Source of the DNA: Diphasiastrum complanatum
Lineage: Eukaryota > Streptophyta > Lycopodiopsida > Lycopodiales > Lycopodiaceae
NCBI GenBank assembly: GCA_029204225.1
Contig: CM055094.1
Coordinates: 32,768,214 to 32,832,213, forward strand
Direction of reading: 5' to 3'
Length of the DNA stretch: 64,000 nt
Shown here: positions 20,593 to 31,186 of the stretch, piece by piece
Layout: each line of letters starts with the position of its first letter
Position numbering within the stretch: the first letter of the stretch is position 1
The notes under the pieces: generated by a model
Told to the model about the DNA's origin: nothing
The model's input: only the letters and a program-made list of their open reading frames with translations
Databases searched by the model: none
Made by a program: the position numbers and the translations under genes

Positions 20593-22251
20593 TCCTCCTC
20601 AAATCTATCCTTGAAAACACTGATGCTTCTATCAATCACTTCAATTATATATCTAAGCTTAACAAACGAATCTTTAGGTAAAGAGTTAGTAAACAAATCA
20701 GCCAAGCAACTTGATGATTGCACATGTTGGAGTTTGATCTCTTTGGCTTGCACTTTCTCCCTCACGAAATGATGAGCAATCTCAATGTACTTGCTCCTTG
20801 TATGGAATGTAGGATTAGTAGCAAATGATTGGGCTGATTGGCTGTCATAATAGATGGTTGGGGTCTCCTCCTCCATGACATGAAGCTCCACCAATAGCCT
20901 TTTGAGCCACAAGACCTCCTTGCATGTTGATGTCAAGGCCCTTGTACTCGGATTCTGTGGAAGATAAGGAGATGGTATCTTGCTTTTTGAAAAGCCATGA
21001 TAGTAGTCCATCACATGGAAAGTGGCAAAGTCACTTGTTGATTTCCTATGCACTTTGTCACCTGCAAAATCCGAGTCACTATAGGCTCTTAAGCGAAGAT
21101 TAGTCCCTCTATACAAAATATGCCAAAATTTTCAATAGATGAAATGTATCTAAGAACTCTTTTGGCCATCTTCCAATGTGAAACTACAGGACTTTGCATG
21201 AATTGGCTTAACTTTCCAACACTATAACTAAGATCAGGTCTAGCTATAATTAAATAAATCAAGGAGCCTATAAGACTTCTATATAAAATGATGTCCTCAA
21301 AGGATCCTTCATCACCATTAACAGATGCTTTAACATGTTGTTCCATTGGTGTCTCAATGCCTTTGCAATTCTGCATTCCAAATCTATCTAGGATGGATGT
21401 AGCATACTTATATTGACAAATGAATCTAAAATTCACATCCTCATTTAACTTCTATTCCTAAAATGAAGCTTAATAGGCCGAGATCTACCATCTTAAACTC
21501 TTTTGCCAAAGCAATTTTTACATCTCTAATTCCATCTAGATCATTATCACTCAAAATAATGTCATCTACAAACAATACAAGAATAATGATCTTACCGTCA
21601 TGAAATCTTATATCCAATAATGGATCGTAAGCACTCATCACAAAATTGATGGAAATGAGTAAAGAGTTTGGCCTAGAGTACCATGCTCTAGGTGCTTGCT
21701 TGAGCTCTTCAAAAAACACACCTTCCTTCATGATTTGCCTTGATGAAGCCCTTGGGTTGCCTCATGTACATCTCCTCCTCCAAATAACAATTGAGGAAAG
21801 CATTTGTGAAATGAAGTTGGAATAGTTCCCAATTGAAGGTAGTTGCAAGACTTATGATCAACCTAATAGTAACAAGCTTAGCCACATGAGCAAAAGTCTC
21901 ATCATAATCAATGCCTTTGGTTTGTAAAAATCCTTTTGCTACAAGCCTAGCTTTATGCTCACTTATTGATCCATCTTGATTATACTTCAATCTATACACC
22001 CACTGGCAATCAAGTGGTTTCTTCCCTTGTTGTGGAAGATTCACAAGATCCCAAGTATGATTCTCAATGAGAGTATCATATTCTACTTGCATAGCATCCA
22101 TCCAACTCTTAGATTTACAAGCATCTTCATAGCACGTTGGATCATCTAACATTGAAGTAAGCAAAGTGTAAGATATGAAAGACGATGAGACTTCTCTTTG
22201 ATTACCTTTGCCATCTCCTTTCTTGTATTCAAGGGTTGGTGTACATAGCAA
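20593..22251 (-). pseudogene. family 2 copia reverse transcriptase and RNase H
   Basis: In minus-strand order: DWVNLPQ-type N-terminus with LDCQWVYRLKYNQDGSISEH and ARLVAKGF; the catalytic FVDDIILSDND at 21441-21731 (FVDD in the YVDD position); SLIGSLIYLIIARPDLSYSV at 21089-21436; then the RNase H segment with ayDSDFAGD, YYDSQSAQSFATNP and HTRSKYIEIAHHFVREK (20553-21116). Four or more frame changes break it. It normally makes element cDNA and removes the RNA template. The segment ends just before the polypurine tract and 3' LTR. Confidence 0.9.
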
Positions 22252-22990
22252 ATGGATCCAAAAACTGTGAGATCCTTGAGATTGGGCTTCTCTCCATATA
22301 GAGCTTCAAATAGTGTGATTCCTCCAATGGCTTGGTTGGGCAATCTTTTGCACAAATAATTAGCACAACTTATTGCCTCACCCCAAAATGGTTTGGGTAG
22401 AGAAGCATCTAGGCCTTAGAACACTCACAAAAGATCTATTTCTCCTCTCACTCACTCCATTTTGTTGAGGGGTGTATGGGCATGACAACTCCCTCTTTAT
22501 GCCATTGGAATTACAAAATTCAATCAAATTATTGGAGATATATTCACCTCCATTCTCACAAGTTCTTAATACAAGTTCTTAATACCTTGATCTTGGTACT
22601 AAATTGATTTTCTAACAAAGTTTTGAACTTTACAAAAGAATCATACACCATAGATTTGCTAGACAAGAGGTACATCCAACAATATCTAGAATAGTCATCA
22701 ATGAAGATTACATAGTACTTGGCACCACCATTAGAATCATGTGAAAATCTATGAACATCCGAATGGATGATCTCAAGAGGAGTGCTAGATCTTGTTGTGG
22801 ATCTTGAAAAAGGTAGTTTATGAGCCTTTGAGAGGCTACATGCTTCACACATCCTTCCACACTTTGACAAATGCTTGACAAATGCTTGGGGAGGCCGAGT
22901 GCAAGCTCCTCTGCATAGATTGTTTCCATGGCTTTGAAGTTGGGGTGGCCCAAGCTTTTGTGCCATAGCTCCACCTTTGATATCTCCACC
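22146..22990 (-). pseudogene. family 2 copia integrase
   Basis: The minus strand contains CEACSLSKAHKLPFSRST, the zinc-proximal region, then LEIIHSDVHRFSHDSNGGAK and YYVIFIDDYSRYCWMYLLSS, the first catalytic aspartates of the rve core. The C-terminal part at 22146-22355 reads LPNQAIGGITLFEALYGEKP. The middle, with the catalytic glutamate (near 22500), is in another frame and includes a short duplication around 22556-22590 (ACAAGTTCTTAATAC repeated). Confidence 0.85.
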
Positions 22991-23080
22991 TTTGCCAAAT
23001 TCACACTCTCCACTATAATATTAGCATCAAGCTTAAACAATCTACCTTGCTTAAAGCCTTTAGCTATACATTCATCATTT

Positions 23081-23980
23081 TTAAGGATGGAACAAACTCC
23101 GACCATAAAGGACCACATAGGAGGAGGGCTGAAGGGAGGAGCAAAGGGAGGGGCCACATAGGACCACAACCGACCTCCTTTGCAGTCCTTTGGAACCGCA
23201 TACGACCACATAGGAGGGGAGGGTTGAAGCGAGGGGTGAAGGGAGGGGCCGCATAGGACTAACAACCTCCTTTGCCTTCTTCTTTTCATTGGTCTTCTCC
23301 TTGTCTTTGAATGAGAAGTTGGCTTTCGTATCACCAACCGGCAAAGACATTGAGTTTAATCTAGCATTGGTGTGCATCATCCTACACTCTTCAACCACTA
23401 ATACACTATGAAGTATTTCTATATTGGGAAAAGTGTCTTGGAGTGCAACGCTTTGGACCAAATTTGAAAAACCACTCCCTAGACCATTAAGGACAATTTG
23501 TACAAGCTCTCCATCTTGAATCTTTCTCCAATGGAAGCCAACATTTAGGGATTTGATTCTTAGCACATAATCATGTGCACTCTCATCACTTATCTTCATG
23601 CTCTGCAAAATCTAATTTCTAAGCACTCTTGAAGTGTTACTAGATTCATAGACTGATTTTAAAGAGTTCCAAGCCTCTTTAGCACTAGTACAAGCTGATA
23701 CTTCTCTTAACAAATCATTGCTTACATTCATTTTCACATAGAGAAGTGCAAGCCTAGATCTCTTCTTGTATCTAGCTAACTCCTATGCACCTAGAGGTTC
23801 ATCTTCATCTTCAATTAGAAACTCATAAAGTAATTGGATCACCATGAGTGACTCTATCCTAACCTTCCAAATAGCATAATTAGTAGAATTCAATCTCTCA
23901 CTAGCTTCTATAAGGTATGCTCCAATAGATCCCATCTTACTAGTGCATTCTACACACAAGAAATAGAACTTGAAACTCAC
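23081..23980 (-). pseudogene. family 2 copia gag with G-rich repeat insertion
   Basis: Minus-strand Gag: GAYLIEASERLNSTNYAIWK at 23980 is the standard opening and LVQIVLNGLGSGFSNLVQSV at 23500 is the capsid core. The part that should carry the CCHC knuckle (about 23100-23270) is instead a C-rich run on the minus strand encoding LCGPSLHPSLQPSPPMWSYV-like repeats. The insertion keeps an open frame for some distance, but no knuckle is visible. The start and middle are in different frames. Confidence 0.85.
23105..23256. repeat. G-rich direct repeat inside family 2 gag
   Basis: Two ~45-50 bp units in plus-strand reading, each beginning GACCACATAGGAGG and ending AAGGGAGGGGCC(A/G)CATAGGAC, are separated by about 45 bp. 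Runs of G could form a quadruplex. Confidence 0.8.
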
Positions 23981-24507
23981 AAAGGTTTCACACTTGAAGT
24001 GCCTCTTTCAAATTTGATTTCTAATCCAACAAATGGACTTGTAATCATAGTTCTATCACTCCCTCACAAAGATGGAATAAACATAAGATGATGTGAAATT
24101 TACTTTCAAACAAATCTTGCCAATCTTGGCTATTTTTGGACAAAAAATTACTTAATATCTCTCACACACTTTGATGTACTTCCAAGACTTGTAAAAAAAG
24201 TTTAGAGGACCTAATTAATCTAATCAATGGCACTTGATCTTGGTAGCTTATCCTAGAATTTCCACCAAAGATTACATCAAAAGCTCTCTAATTGAATTTA
24301 TGGTGACCAAACGAATATGGTGCATTAAATGCAGGTTTAGAAGTGCCCACACATGGGAATAGTATGGATTTTGATCCCTTTGAAGTTTGAGATCAAATCT
24401 CCTCACCAAAACTTGTCTTCTAGCTCGCCTTCACAAGACTAGGTTTTAGCACCAAAAACTACTAAAAATGGATTTGAATGGATCTATGATCAAAGCTCTT
24501 GTACTTG

Positions 24508-24519
24508 GCTCTGATACCA
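24508..24519 (-). promoter_or_regulatory. primer-binding site (tRNA-Met), family 2 copia
   Basis: Perfect minus-strand TGGTATCAGAGC abutting the LTR end at 24520. Confidence 0.93.
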
Positions 24520-25207
24520 TGTGAAAGTATAGTACTTTTTAGACCATAAATGGATCTTAGAAGATCCACAAGAGTGATTATGTACTTGCTTAATCAATGC
24601 ATCAAAAAACTAGACAACAAATCTTGATCTAGATTGGGAAACTGACACACAATAAGCATGGATAATCTAAAACATGAATTATAGACACAAATCCAAGTCC
24701 ACATGTGTGAAGAGCAGCCTTTTGTATGGATTTAGAACAATGTTTGAAGTACTTGAAGTCTTGGTTTCATTTGGATAAAAAAATAAATGTACATGGAGAG
24801 CAAACTCAAGATTGCCAATGAGCTCCAAAAATAATCTATCTTCTCACTATGGGAGCTTGGAATACATAGCAAAAATCACTCTCTTTGCTTAGGTAGGTGA
24901 ATTTCCAGCATGTACTAAGAAATTTAACTCATCACTTTTGCCCTAAAATGAAACCCTAGTCTATTTCCTAGAATCATGCTTGGTAGGTGCATGGTTGTTC
25001 AAAATCTCATCACAAATCAAGGTCTAGATCCTATAAAGTAGGAATCTCTACCAAATGGACACAACCACTCCTCTTGACATGAGCTAACCTACATTAAGTG
25101 TAGATTTCCATGTGGCACTTTGGCCATACAATTGTAGAATCAAAATTATAGACAAAATGTACAATATTCTACATGGCTAGATTTGCCAATGTTGGCAAAT
25201 TTTCACA
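24520..25207 (-). repeat. 5' LTR of family 2 copia (688 bp)
   Basis: Termini TGTGAAAG at 24520 and TTTTCACA at 25207 form an inverted pair. The segment is set by the primer site and by homology with 20415-20591. A further piece of this LTR lies at 41226-41415. Confidence 0.92.
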
Positions 25208-26480
25208 TGATGTCATAGTAATGCTTTATTGACAAGAACAGAGGTTTTCAAGGCTTGACTATTGTTAGAATAACAATGTGCCAATCTATATAAGTGTCCA
25301 TGATTCTTGTCGAGTGCAAGGATCTTAATTGTCCTATCAAAAATTCGGCATTGATTAGACTCAAACTCTACCCTATGACCTAAATCAGTGATTCTAGTTA
25401 CTGGTAACATATTTGTGGATAGTTTAGGCACATACAAAACATTTGATAGCAGTTTAAATTGATCATGCTAGAAATTGAATCTTATAGTGCCTTCACCTTT
25501 GATAGTGTGTGTGCTATCTTATAGTGTCTTCACCTTCGATAGTGTGTGTACTATCATCACCAAGATGAATATATTTCTTTCTACTATAAGACATATAGGA
25601 TTGAAATGCTCATGACGACTGGTCACATGCTGAGTAGCTCCAAAATTCAAAAACCAAGAACTATCCAATAGTGCCTTTTGGTCTTAGACCATAAACGCTC
25701 CTTCATCCACGTCGATATCGGGAGATGCTATGACTGCATTCGCATGTTGATCTGGTTGCTTGCTGGCATTCCTCGGTTTGAGCAACCTGCAATTCTGGAT
25801 CTCATGGTTAGTGCATTTGCAATACTTACAGAACATCTACTTCTTTGACTGTGAATTTGATGATTGTTCTTGACTTTGTGTCAGTTTTTAATTTGATGTG
25901 GACTGTTTAGACCTTTCTGCTTTCATTATTTTGAGCCTTTATTGATATATAGAGCATGAGATAATAAATTCAACAAGTTGTTTGACTTCTTTGATTATCT
26001 CCTGTAGCAACATAGTGATAACTCTAGTAAGAGTTAAATATGAGTGTGTCAATATGATTATCACCCAGTTCTTGTATGTAGAGGGCAAGCTTGAAATCAA
26101 TGTCATGATTGCATCTTGATTGTCTATGATCGATCCGACAATGGCCATCATGTTGCAAAAGATTTTTAGACTGGTTAACGTGATTCTGAAGTGAATCATC
26201 ATTCGACATCTTGAGAGTGAAGAAAAAAGATGTAACTTGGAAGTTACGTCCCTCACATCATATAATGAGCTCAAGATGTCCCATACTTCTTTCGAAGTTT
26301 GAGCTTCATATATGTTGCCAATCTGAGTGCTTGATGTATTGAAAATAACAAATGCAAAAGCTTTACCATCATTTGCCTTCGTCAGTTGTGTCTTCTTCAA
26401 GCTTCACTACTTGTGACAACATCTCACAGCTCATTGGTGATTAGCAAGGTCTTCATCTTAAATTTTCACAAATAGTAATT
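25208..26480 (-). pseudogene. family 1 copia gag to pre-integrase fragment (copy b)
   Basis: Minus-strand DNA homologous to 1985-3250. It includes Gag (ATQIGNIYEAQTSKEVWDIL-like at 26200-26350), a CCHC knuckle near 25810 reading CKYCKCTNHEIQNC with the histidine kept, and the pre-integrase segment at 25213-25437 (LYRLAHCYSNNSQALKTS). A short local duplication near 25495-25550 repeats GTGTGTACTATC-type sequence. Both ends are cut: 25207 by the family 2 LTR, and about 26480 by another copia fragment. Confidence 0.88.
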
Positions 26481-26631
26481 GGATCCATTCGTTCTTTTGC
26501 CCTTTGAAAGATCCACTATCTCCCAAGTGTCATGGTGTTTGATGGAATCAATCTCCTATTGCATTGCTTTTTGACATATCTCCTGATTATTGGCTTCCTC
26601 AAGGCAAGAGAGTTCATTAGATGAAATGATG
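26481..26631 (-). pseudogene. copia reverse transcriptase N-terminal fragment
   Basis: Minus-strand frame reads NELSCLEEANNQEICQKAMQ, a stop, then EIDSIKHHDTWEIVDLSKGK, the typical copia sequence just before the polymerase core. No LTR or other domains are attached. It is a stray piece, perhaps deleted from the copy next door, which lacks this part. Confidence 0.7.
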
Positions 26632-27155
26632 TAACAGTTGTCATAAGCACAAGATTACCTTAAACCTAACAGGTTTCGTCTTCTCTCTCATGGAATGTCG
26701 TAGCTCTCTCTCTTACGAGTAGATTTTTTTCGTTCAGTTTTCTTTTACGGAAGCTTTCAAGATTCTAGACATGTGACTACAGATCACATAACATATATCA
26801 TTCTAGCAATCAAGACAACAAAAACAATGAGATGGAGAATAGAGCTTTTGCATTATCAGTTTTTGAGTTTTGAGCGAGATAATCAATGTCTCACTCTGAT
26901 ACTCAGCTCAATCACTATGTTCTGCTCATTGGCAGACTTTCATGCATAGCTATTTTTGTTTCTCTATCTTTTTCTTTTCTGATCTTTTTCTGCTCTATTG
27001 CTCTATAATTTGTTGATCCAAAATTGTGTTTATATATCTCCACTATGTGGAGTTTACAAGATAGCTAAATAGAGAATAACAAGAGTAGTTAATGCTAATC
27101 AACTAGTTAGTTATTCTCTATTATTGCTAACTGTTTTAGCTGAGCATGAAGTACA
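26632..27155 (-). repeat. copia 3' LTR-like segment (family 4), edges approximate
   Basis: This lies immediately downstream, on the minus strand, of the copia RNase H frame that ends at 27107. It has a TATA-like minus-strand GATATATAAACAC near 27030. I could not match both termini exactly. Confidence 0.5.
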
Positions 27156-28653
27156 AGACACCACGCCCATTGAGTTGCTAGCTGACAGCACGAAATATTT
27201 TCTTTCGATTTCTTTTCGTTTCGTTTCTTGTCGTCCTCGAGGTAGGTTTGACTTTCGCAAATTGTTTGACCTTCAACCTTTTCTTCGTTTCGTGCTTTAG
27301 GATTTTCAAGGTATGTTTGACTTTTGTGAACTGTTCGACCTTCGACCTTCACTTCGTTTCGCTTTGCGACAAAGTTGCAGGAATTCACAATTTTTTGCAC
27401 TCCCTCTTGAACCTTCCAGCTTTGTATGTTTAATCCAATTGTCTTTCTTTGCCTTGCAAAGAGTGGTTTATTGAGTGGCTTCGTGAACAGATCTGCAATC
27501 ATGTCTTCAGACTTTATATACTGGATCTTGAGCTCTTCTTTCAAGATCAGATCTTGAATGTGATGGTACTTCAGAGGTATATGTTTTGTCTTTGAATGGA
27601 AGACAAGAATCTGGGATAGGTATATGGCACTTTGAGAATCCATCATCATCGTGCATAATTCTCCTTGTGGTGTGCTAGTTGCCTCCAACATCACCTGCAA
27701 CCGAACTACCTTGTTTGCCACCTTTGAAGTTGTGACATATCCAGCTTCGCATGAGGATTAAGCTACTAAGGTTTGTTTTTTGCATATCCAGTTGTTGTTG
27801 CTCTGCATGCCATTGAGCATCCTCCTGTCACGGACTTGTTGTCATCTTTGCAGCTTGTCTAACTTGCATCACTGTAGTTGTGTAGCCCGGATCCTTTTCT
27901 TTCGTTGTTTGATCTATAGGTTAATCCCATATTCTGAATACCCTTCAGATATTGTAGAATTTGTTTTGCCATTTGCCAATGTGCCATGCCAAGATTGAAA
28001 GAGAATTGGCTTAAAGCATAGACAGAGTAGGCCAAATCGGGTCTAGTACAAACTGTAAGGTACATCAGACTACCGATCAGGTTTTGGTAGGGTATACCTT
28101 CCATCTTTTGTTTTTCCTCCTTTGTTTTCGGCCAGTCCTGCTTTGTCAATTTGGCTCTAGCTATCATTGGTGTGGCTTTTTCTTTGCAGTCCATCATTTG
28201 ATACTACTTCAGCACTTTTCTAGCGTATTCTGACTGACTCAAATGTATTTCGTCTTTTATTCGATCTCTTTTGATCTCCAGTCCCCAAGGCATTTTGTTG
28301 CTTCTCTCAAATTTGTGATTTCATAGTTTTTAGAAATCTGACTCTTCGTGTCCTTGATTAGCATCAAGGAGTTTCCTATCAAGAGAATCATCCACGAAGA
28401 TAGTCAAAATCACAAAATCTTTTCCTACTCTCTTTATATAGACATTATAGTTTGGTTGTGTAGGATTGAAGTCTAGAGACTTCAGAAGACTATCGAGGAT
28501 CTTGTACCAAGCTGGTAATGCCAGCTTCAGACCATAAATGCATCTCTGCAACCGATTGACATATTGTTGATTGTCGGGATCTTGAAATCCTTTAGGCTGT
28601 TTCATGAAGATTAAAACACTCAAACTTCTAGATTGTGCTTGTATGCTGCACAT
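27107..28653 (-). pseudogene. family 4 copia reverse transcriptase/RNase H with repeat tail
   Basis: The minus strand reads FMKQPKGFQDPDNQQYVNRL and YGLKLALPAWYKILDSLL, then TIFVDDSLD (FVDD in place of YVDD) at 28330-28653; KEEKQKMEGIPYQNLIGSLM and MYLTVCTRPDLAYSVYALSQ at 27859-28197; and RNase H with MDSQSAIYLSQILVFHSKTK and DMIADLFTKPLNKPLF at 27107-27721. The C-terminus carries repeated (V/I)(H/C)(K/E)SQTYLE(N/D) units. The N-terminal part of the polymerase is deleted: at about 28620 the sequence jumps directly to integrase C-terminal sequence. Confidence 0.87.
27180..27385. repeat. minisatellite in family 4 copia C-terminal tail
   Basis: Near-repeats of a ~65-bp unit with TTCGTTTCG and TTTGACTTTCGC(A/G)AA blocks encode the repeated SQTYLE peptides. 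Its base composition resembles the repeat at 9250-9440. Confidence 0.7.
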
Positions 28654-29420
28654 CCAAACACATGCACGTATGATAGATCAGGCTTTCTACTTGTCCACAT
28701 TTCGTCTGGTGTCTTGTTTTTCAGGGCTGTCCTTGTTGATCTGTTCTGCAGGTGTACTGCTGCAGCTATTGCCTCAGCCCAAAATTGACTTGAGAATTGA
28801 GCCTATGCCATCATGCATCTGGCTCTTTCAACTAGCGTCCTATTTCTTCCTTCTGCGACACCATTATATTCAGGTGTGTATGTAGGAATTAATTGATGCT
28901 CTATCCCTTTTTCTTGGCAAAATCTTGAAAATTTTGTGCTCTTGTACTCACCTCCATTAACAGATCTGATGATCTGAATCTTCTTTGAGGTATATCTCTC
29001 TAAAAATGCCACGAACTTCTTGAAAGAGTCAAACACTTCAGATTTCTTCCTTAGGTAGTAGATCGTTGTCATCCGGTTGTAGTCATCAATGAACATCAGG
29101 AAATACCTCGATCCTGAGAGCGAATCCACTTTCATCGGTCCACAGACATCTGAGTGGATGAGCTCAAGAAATTCTTTAGCTCTTCTTCCCTCATGTTTGA
29201 ATGGATTCCGATGTTGTTTGCCTTTCTAACAGTCTTCATAGAAGTCAGTATTGGGTCTGGATATCTTCATACCTGTGACTATGTCTTTCTTGCACATGTC
29301 ATACAGGCTCCTCATGTTCAGATGATACATTCTTCTGTGCCAGAGTTGATCTTCATTTTATGATGCATTTAGTATGCTATCAAAACTGTTGATTATCTTG
29401 GCTTGGTAGAGATTTCCTTT
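28654..29420 (-). pseudogene. family 4 copia integrase
   Basis: The minus-strand core at 28803-29135 reads MKVDSLSGSRYFLMFIDDYN (first Asp), RSVNGGEYKSTKFSRF (the second catalytic Asp of the usual SDNGGEY is replaced: SVNGGEY), and TPEYNGVAEGRNRTLVERAR (catalytic Glu). The loss of the second Asp alone would inactivate it. Integrase C-terminal sequence continues to about 28654 and pre-integrase sequence reaches about 29420. Confidence 0.87.
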
Positions 29421-30499
29421 TTTGCATCCAAATGTTTTAAGACTCAAACTCTTTTGCATTATAGCTAGAGACCTTGATAAGTACCTTGATTTTACTGATT
29501 ATAAAATTGATGATCTTCTACTTGGGGGAATAATTGGTTTTTCTTTTGGGAAAGTATTTACAGATGGCTTGGAAACATCTAAATTTTTTATAATTCATCA
29601 ATTTTGTACTAATTATGACTCGATTTTGGAGTTTCAAACTATAAACTTGTTTTTTGTACCAGTTTCACCATGTTGTGCCTTTTTTGGAAGGTTTCCCTTG
29701 CTTGTTGATGAGATTTTACAAAATTTCTTTGTGATAACCATAGCATGTTGGATGATGTTATAATATATGCTACATGAGTTACAATTTAAGAAAACACCCT
29801 AATTAATGATTGTCACCTACTTTAGATAGCCTAAGGCCTTATGAAGTCTACTTGAAACCATCTTTGGTTTGTTATCTTTATTTAAGACATTTTTTAAAGG
29901 TTCTAAAGAGAAAGTTACCTTTGATTTTAAGGCTAATATTGGACACGACAAAGCTCACAATGTGTGTGAATTGCACTTCTGAACACTTATTTGTCAAATA
30001 GATGTGGCATGATTGATCTAGCACTGTATTTATTCTAGAGTAATAACTTGAAGTACAAGTCTGGAAGATCTCCCAATCATTTCATGGAATTGTGTGCCAT
30101 GATAATTATAGTAGTAGTAGTTGTATAGCTTGGAATCCAAATTTTCTTTGGTTTGGGTTCGAGCTCCACTTGGAAACCAAGTTGCATATAAGTATAGTTG
30201 TAGTATTGCTCCACAAAGTCCATCAGTTTGGTGATTGTTTTCATTTCGAATTTTGAAATAACATAATTTTTTTTTTTATTTTCGCATTTTTTTTGAGATA
30301 GCAAAAATTTTCTTTAGTTTTTGCACAGTTCTTTTGTAATTTTGTTTTTGAAATATAAAAATCTCAAATTTAAAAAAACTCTTAAAAATCCCAAAAACAA
30401 TCACATTCTCTAAAAATCTTTAAAGGATGAGAGGGTTTTATTTAAAAATTTTGAGAGAAAGGGTAGTTTGAGAGAGAGGGTATTATCAATGTTCTTCAT
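29421..30499. other. AT-rich stretch without a recognised gene
   Basis: There is no homology I can recognise. The plus-strand open frame at 29422-29763 is AT-rich, F/L/I-heavy and has no motif. A short homopurine/T-run region lies at 30260-30300. Confidence 0.6.
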
Positions 30500-31157
30500 C
30501 ACTGTCATGTGCAATAATCAGATCCAACACATACTTAATGGATCTCTAAGATCTTGACCAAATTTGGATGCAAATCTAGATTTAACTACAAGATAGAAAT
30601 CATCAATTTTAGCATGCTAGAATTGCATAAATCACTAAGATCTGATCGTAAGCATAAAAGTGCACAAAGTATTGTCCTTGTCCGTACAACAGTAATAGCC
30701 TATTGTCCTTCACATGCGTGGAAGCAAGATCAACAAGAAAATCAACATTCTACACAAAAGCAATTCAAAATATCAAGAGAAAAACACGTGATGAACATAG
30801 AATCACAAGAGATGATTTCTCCACAGAAAGAAAATTTGATCCTAATTTCTCCACGTAGGTACAGCTATTTATAGCTTCCAAAATGTCATTTGGCCACTTG
30901 CCCCCAACTTGACCTGATTTGGAAACTTCTAGATACTTCATACAAAACCTAGAAATTCTAATCTAGATGTAATGTATCAAAATTAGCCAATTAGAATAGG
31001 TCCAAACTCGACCTCATCCGTTTATCTACTTGCCAAATTATTCAAAACACTATTAAGGCCTTTATTGACAAATATGAACCTATCTCTAAGTTGAGATTTC
31101 AACTTGGCCTCAAAATTGCCAAATAAAAAACCAAACTAGTTGACAATTTTTCACATG
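30500..31157 (-). repeat. LTR-like segment, possible solo LTR
   Basis: The minus-strand left end at 31157 begins TGTGAAAAATTGTCAACTAG, resembling the family 2 LTR start (TGTGAAAAATTGCCAAC). A minus-strand TATA (GCTATAAATAGC) lies at about 30866-30878. No internal domains are attached on either side. The far edge is not defined. It ends about 30 bp from the neprosin stop codon. Confidence 0.5.
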
Positions 31158-31186
31158 CTGTAACTTAGAGAAAGTAGCTTATATAG

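Larger units (their letters stand above)
20415..25207 (-). mobile_element. Ty1/copia retrotransposon (family 2), 3' LTR truncated
   Basis: The 5' LTR (25207-24520), primer site (24508-24519), gag, integrase, reverse transcriptase/RNase H, polypurine tract (20592-20600, minus-strand GAGGAGGAG) and 3' LTR stub (20591-20415) all read on the minus strand. The stub is cut by the CACTA end at 20414. The stub and the 5' LTR differ at several positions, so the insertion is not recent. Its outer flank at 25208 is family 1 copia gag, so it inserted into that element. Confidence 0.92.

Noticed and set aside
29422-29763. 113-codon plus-strand frame
   Set aside because: AT-rich, no motif and no related sequence in the window.
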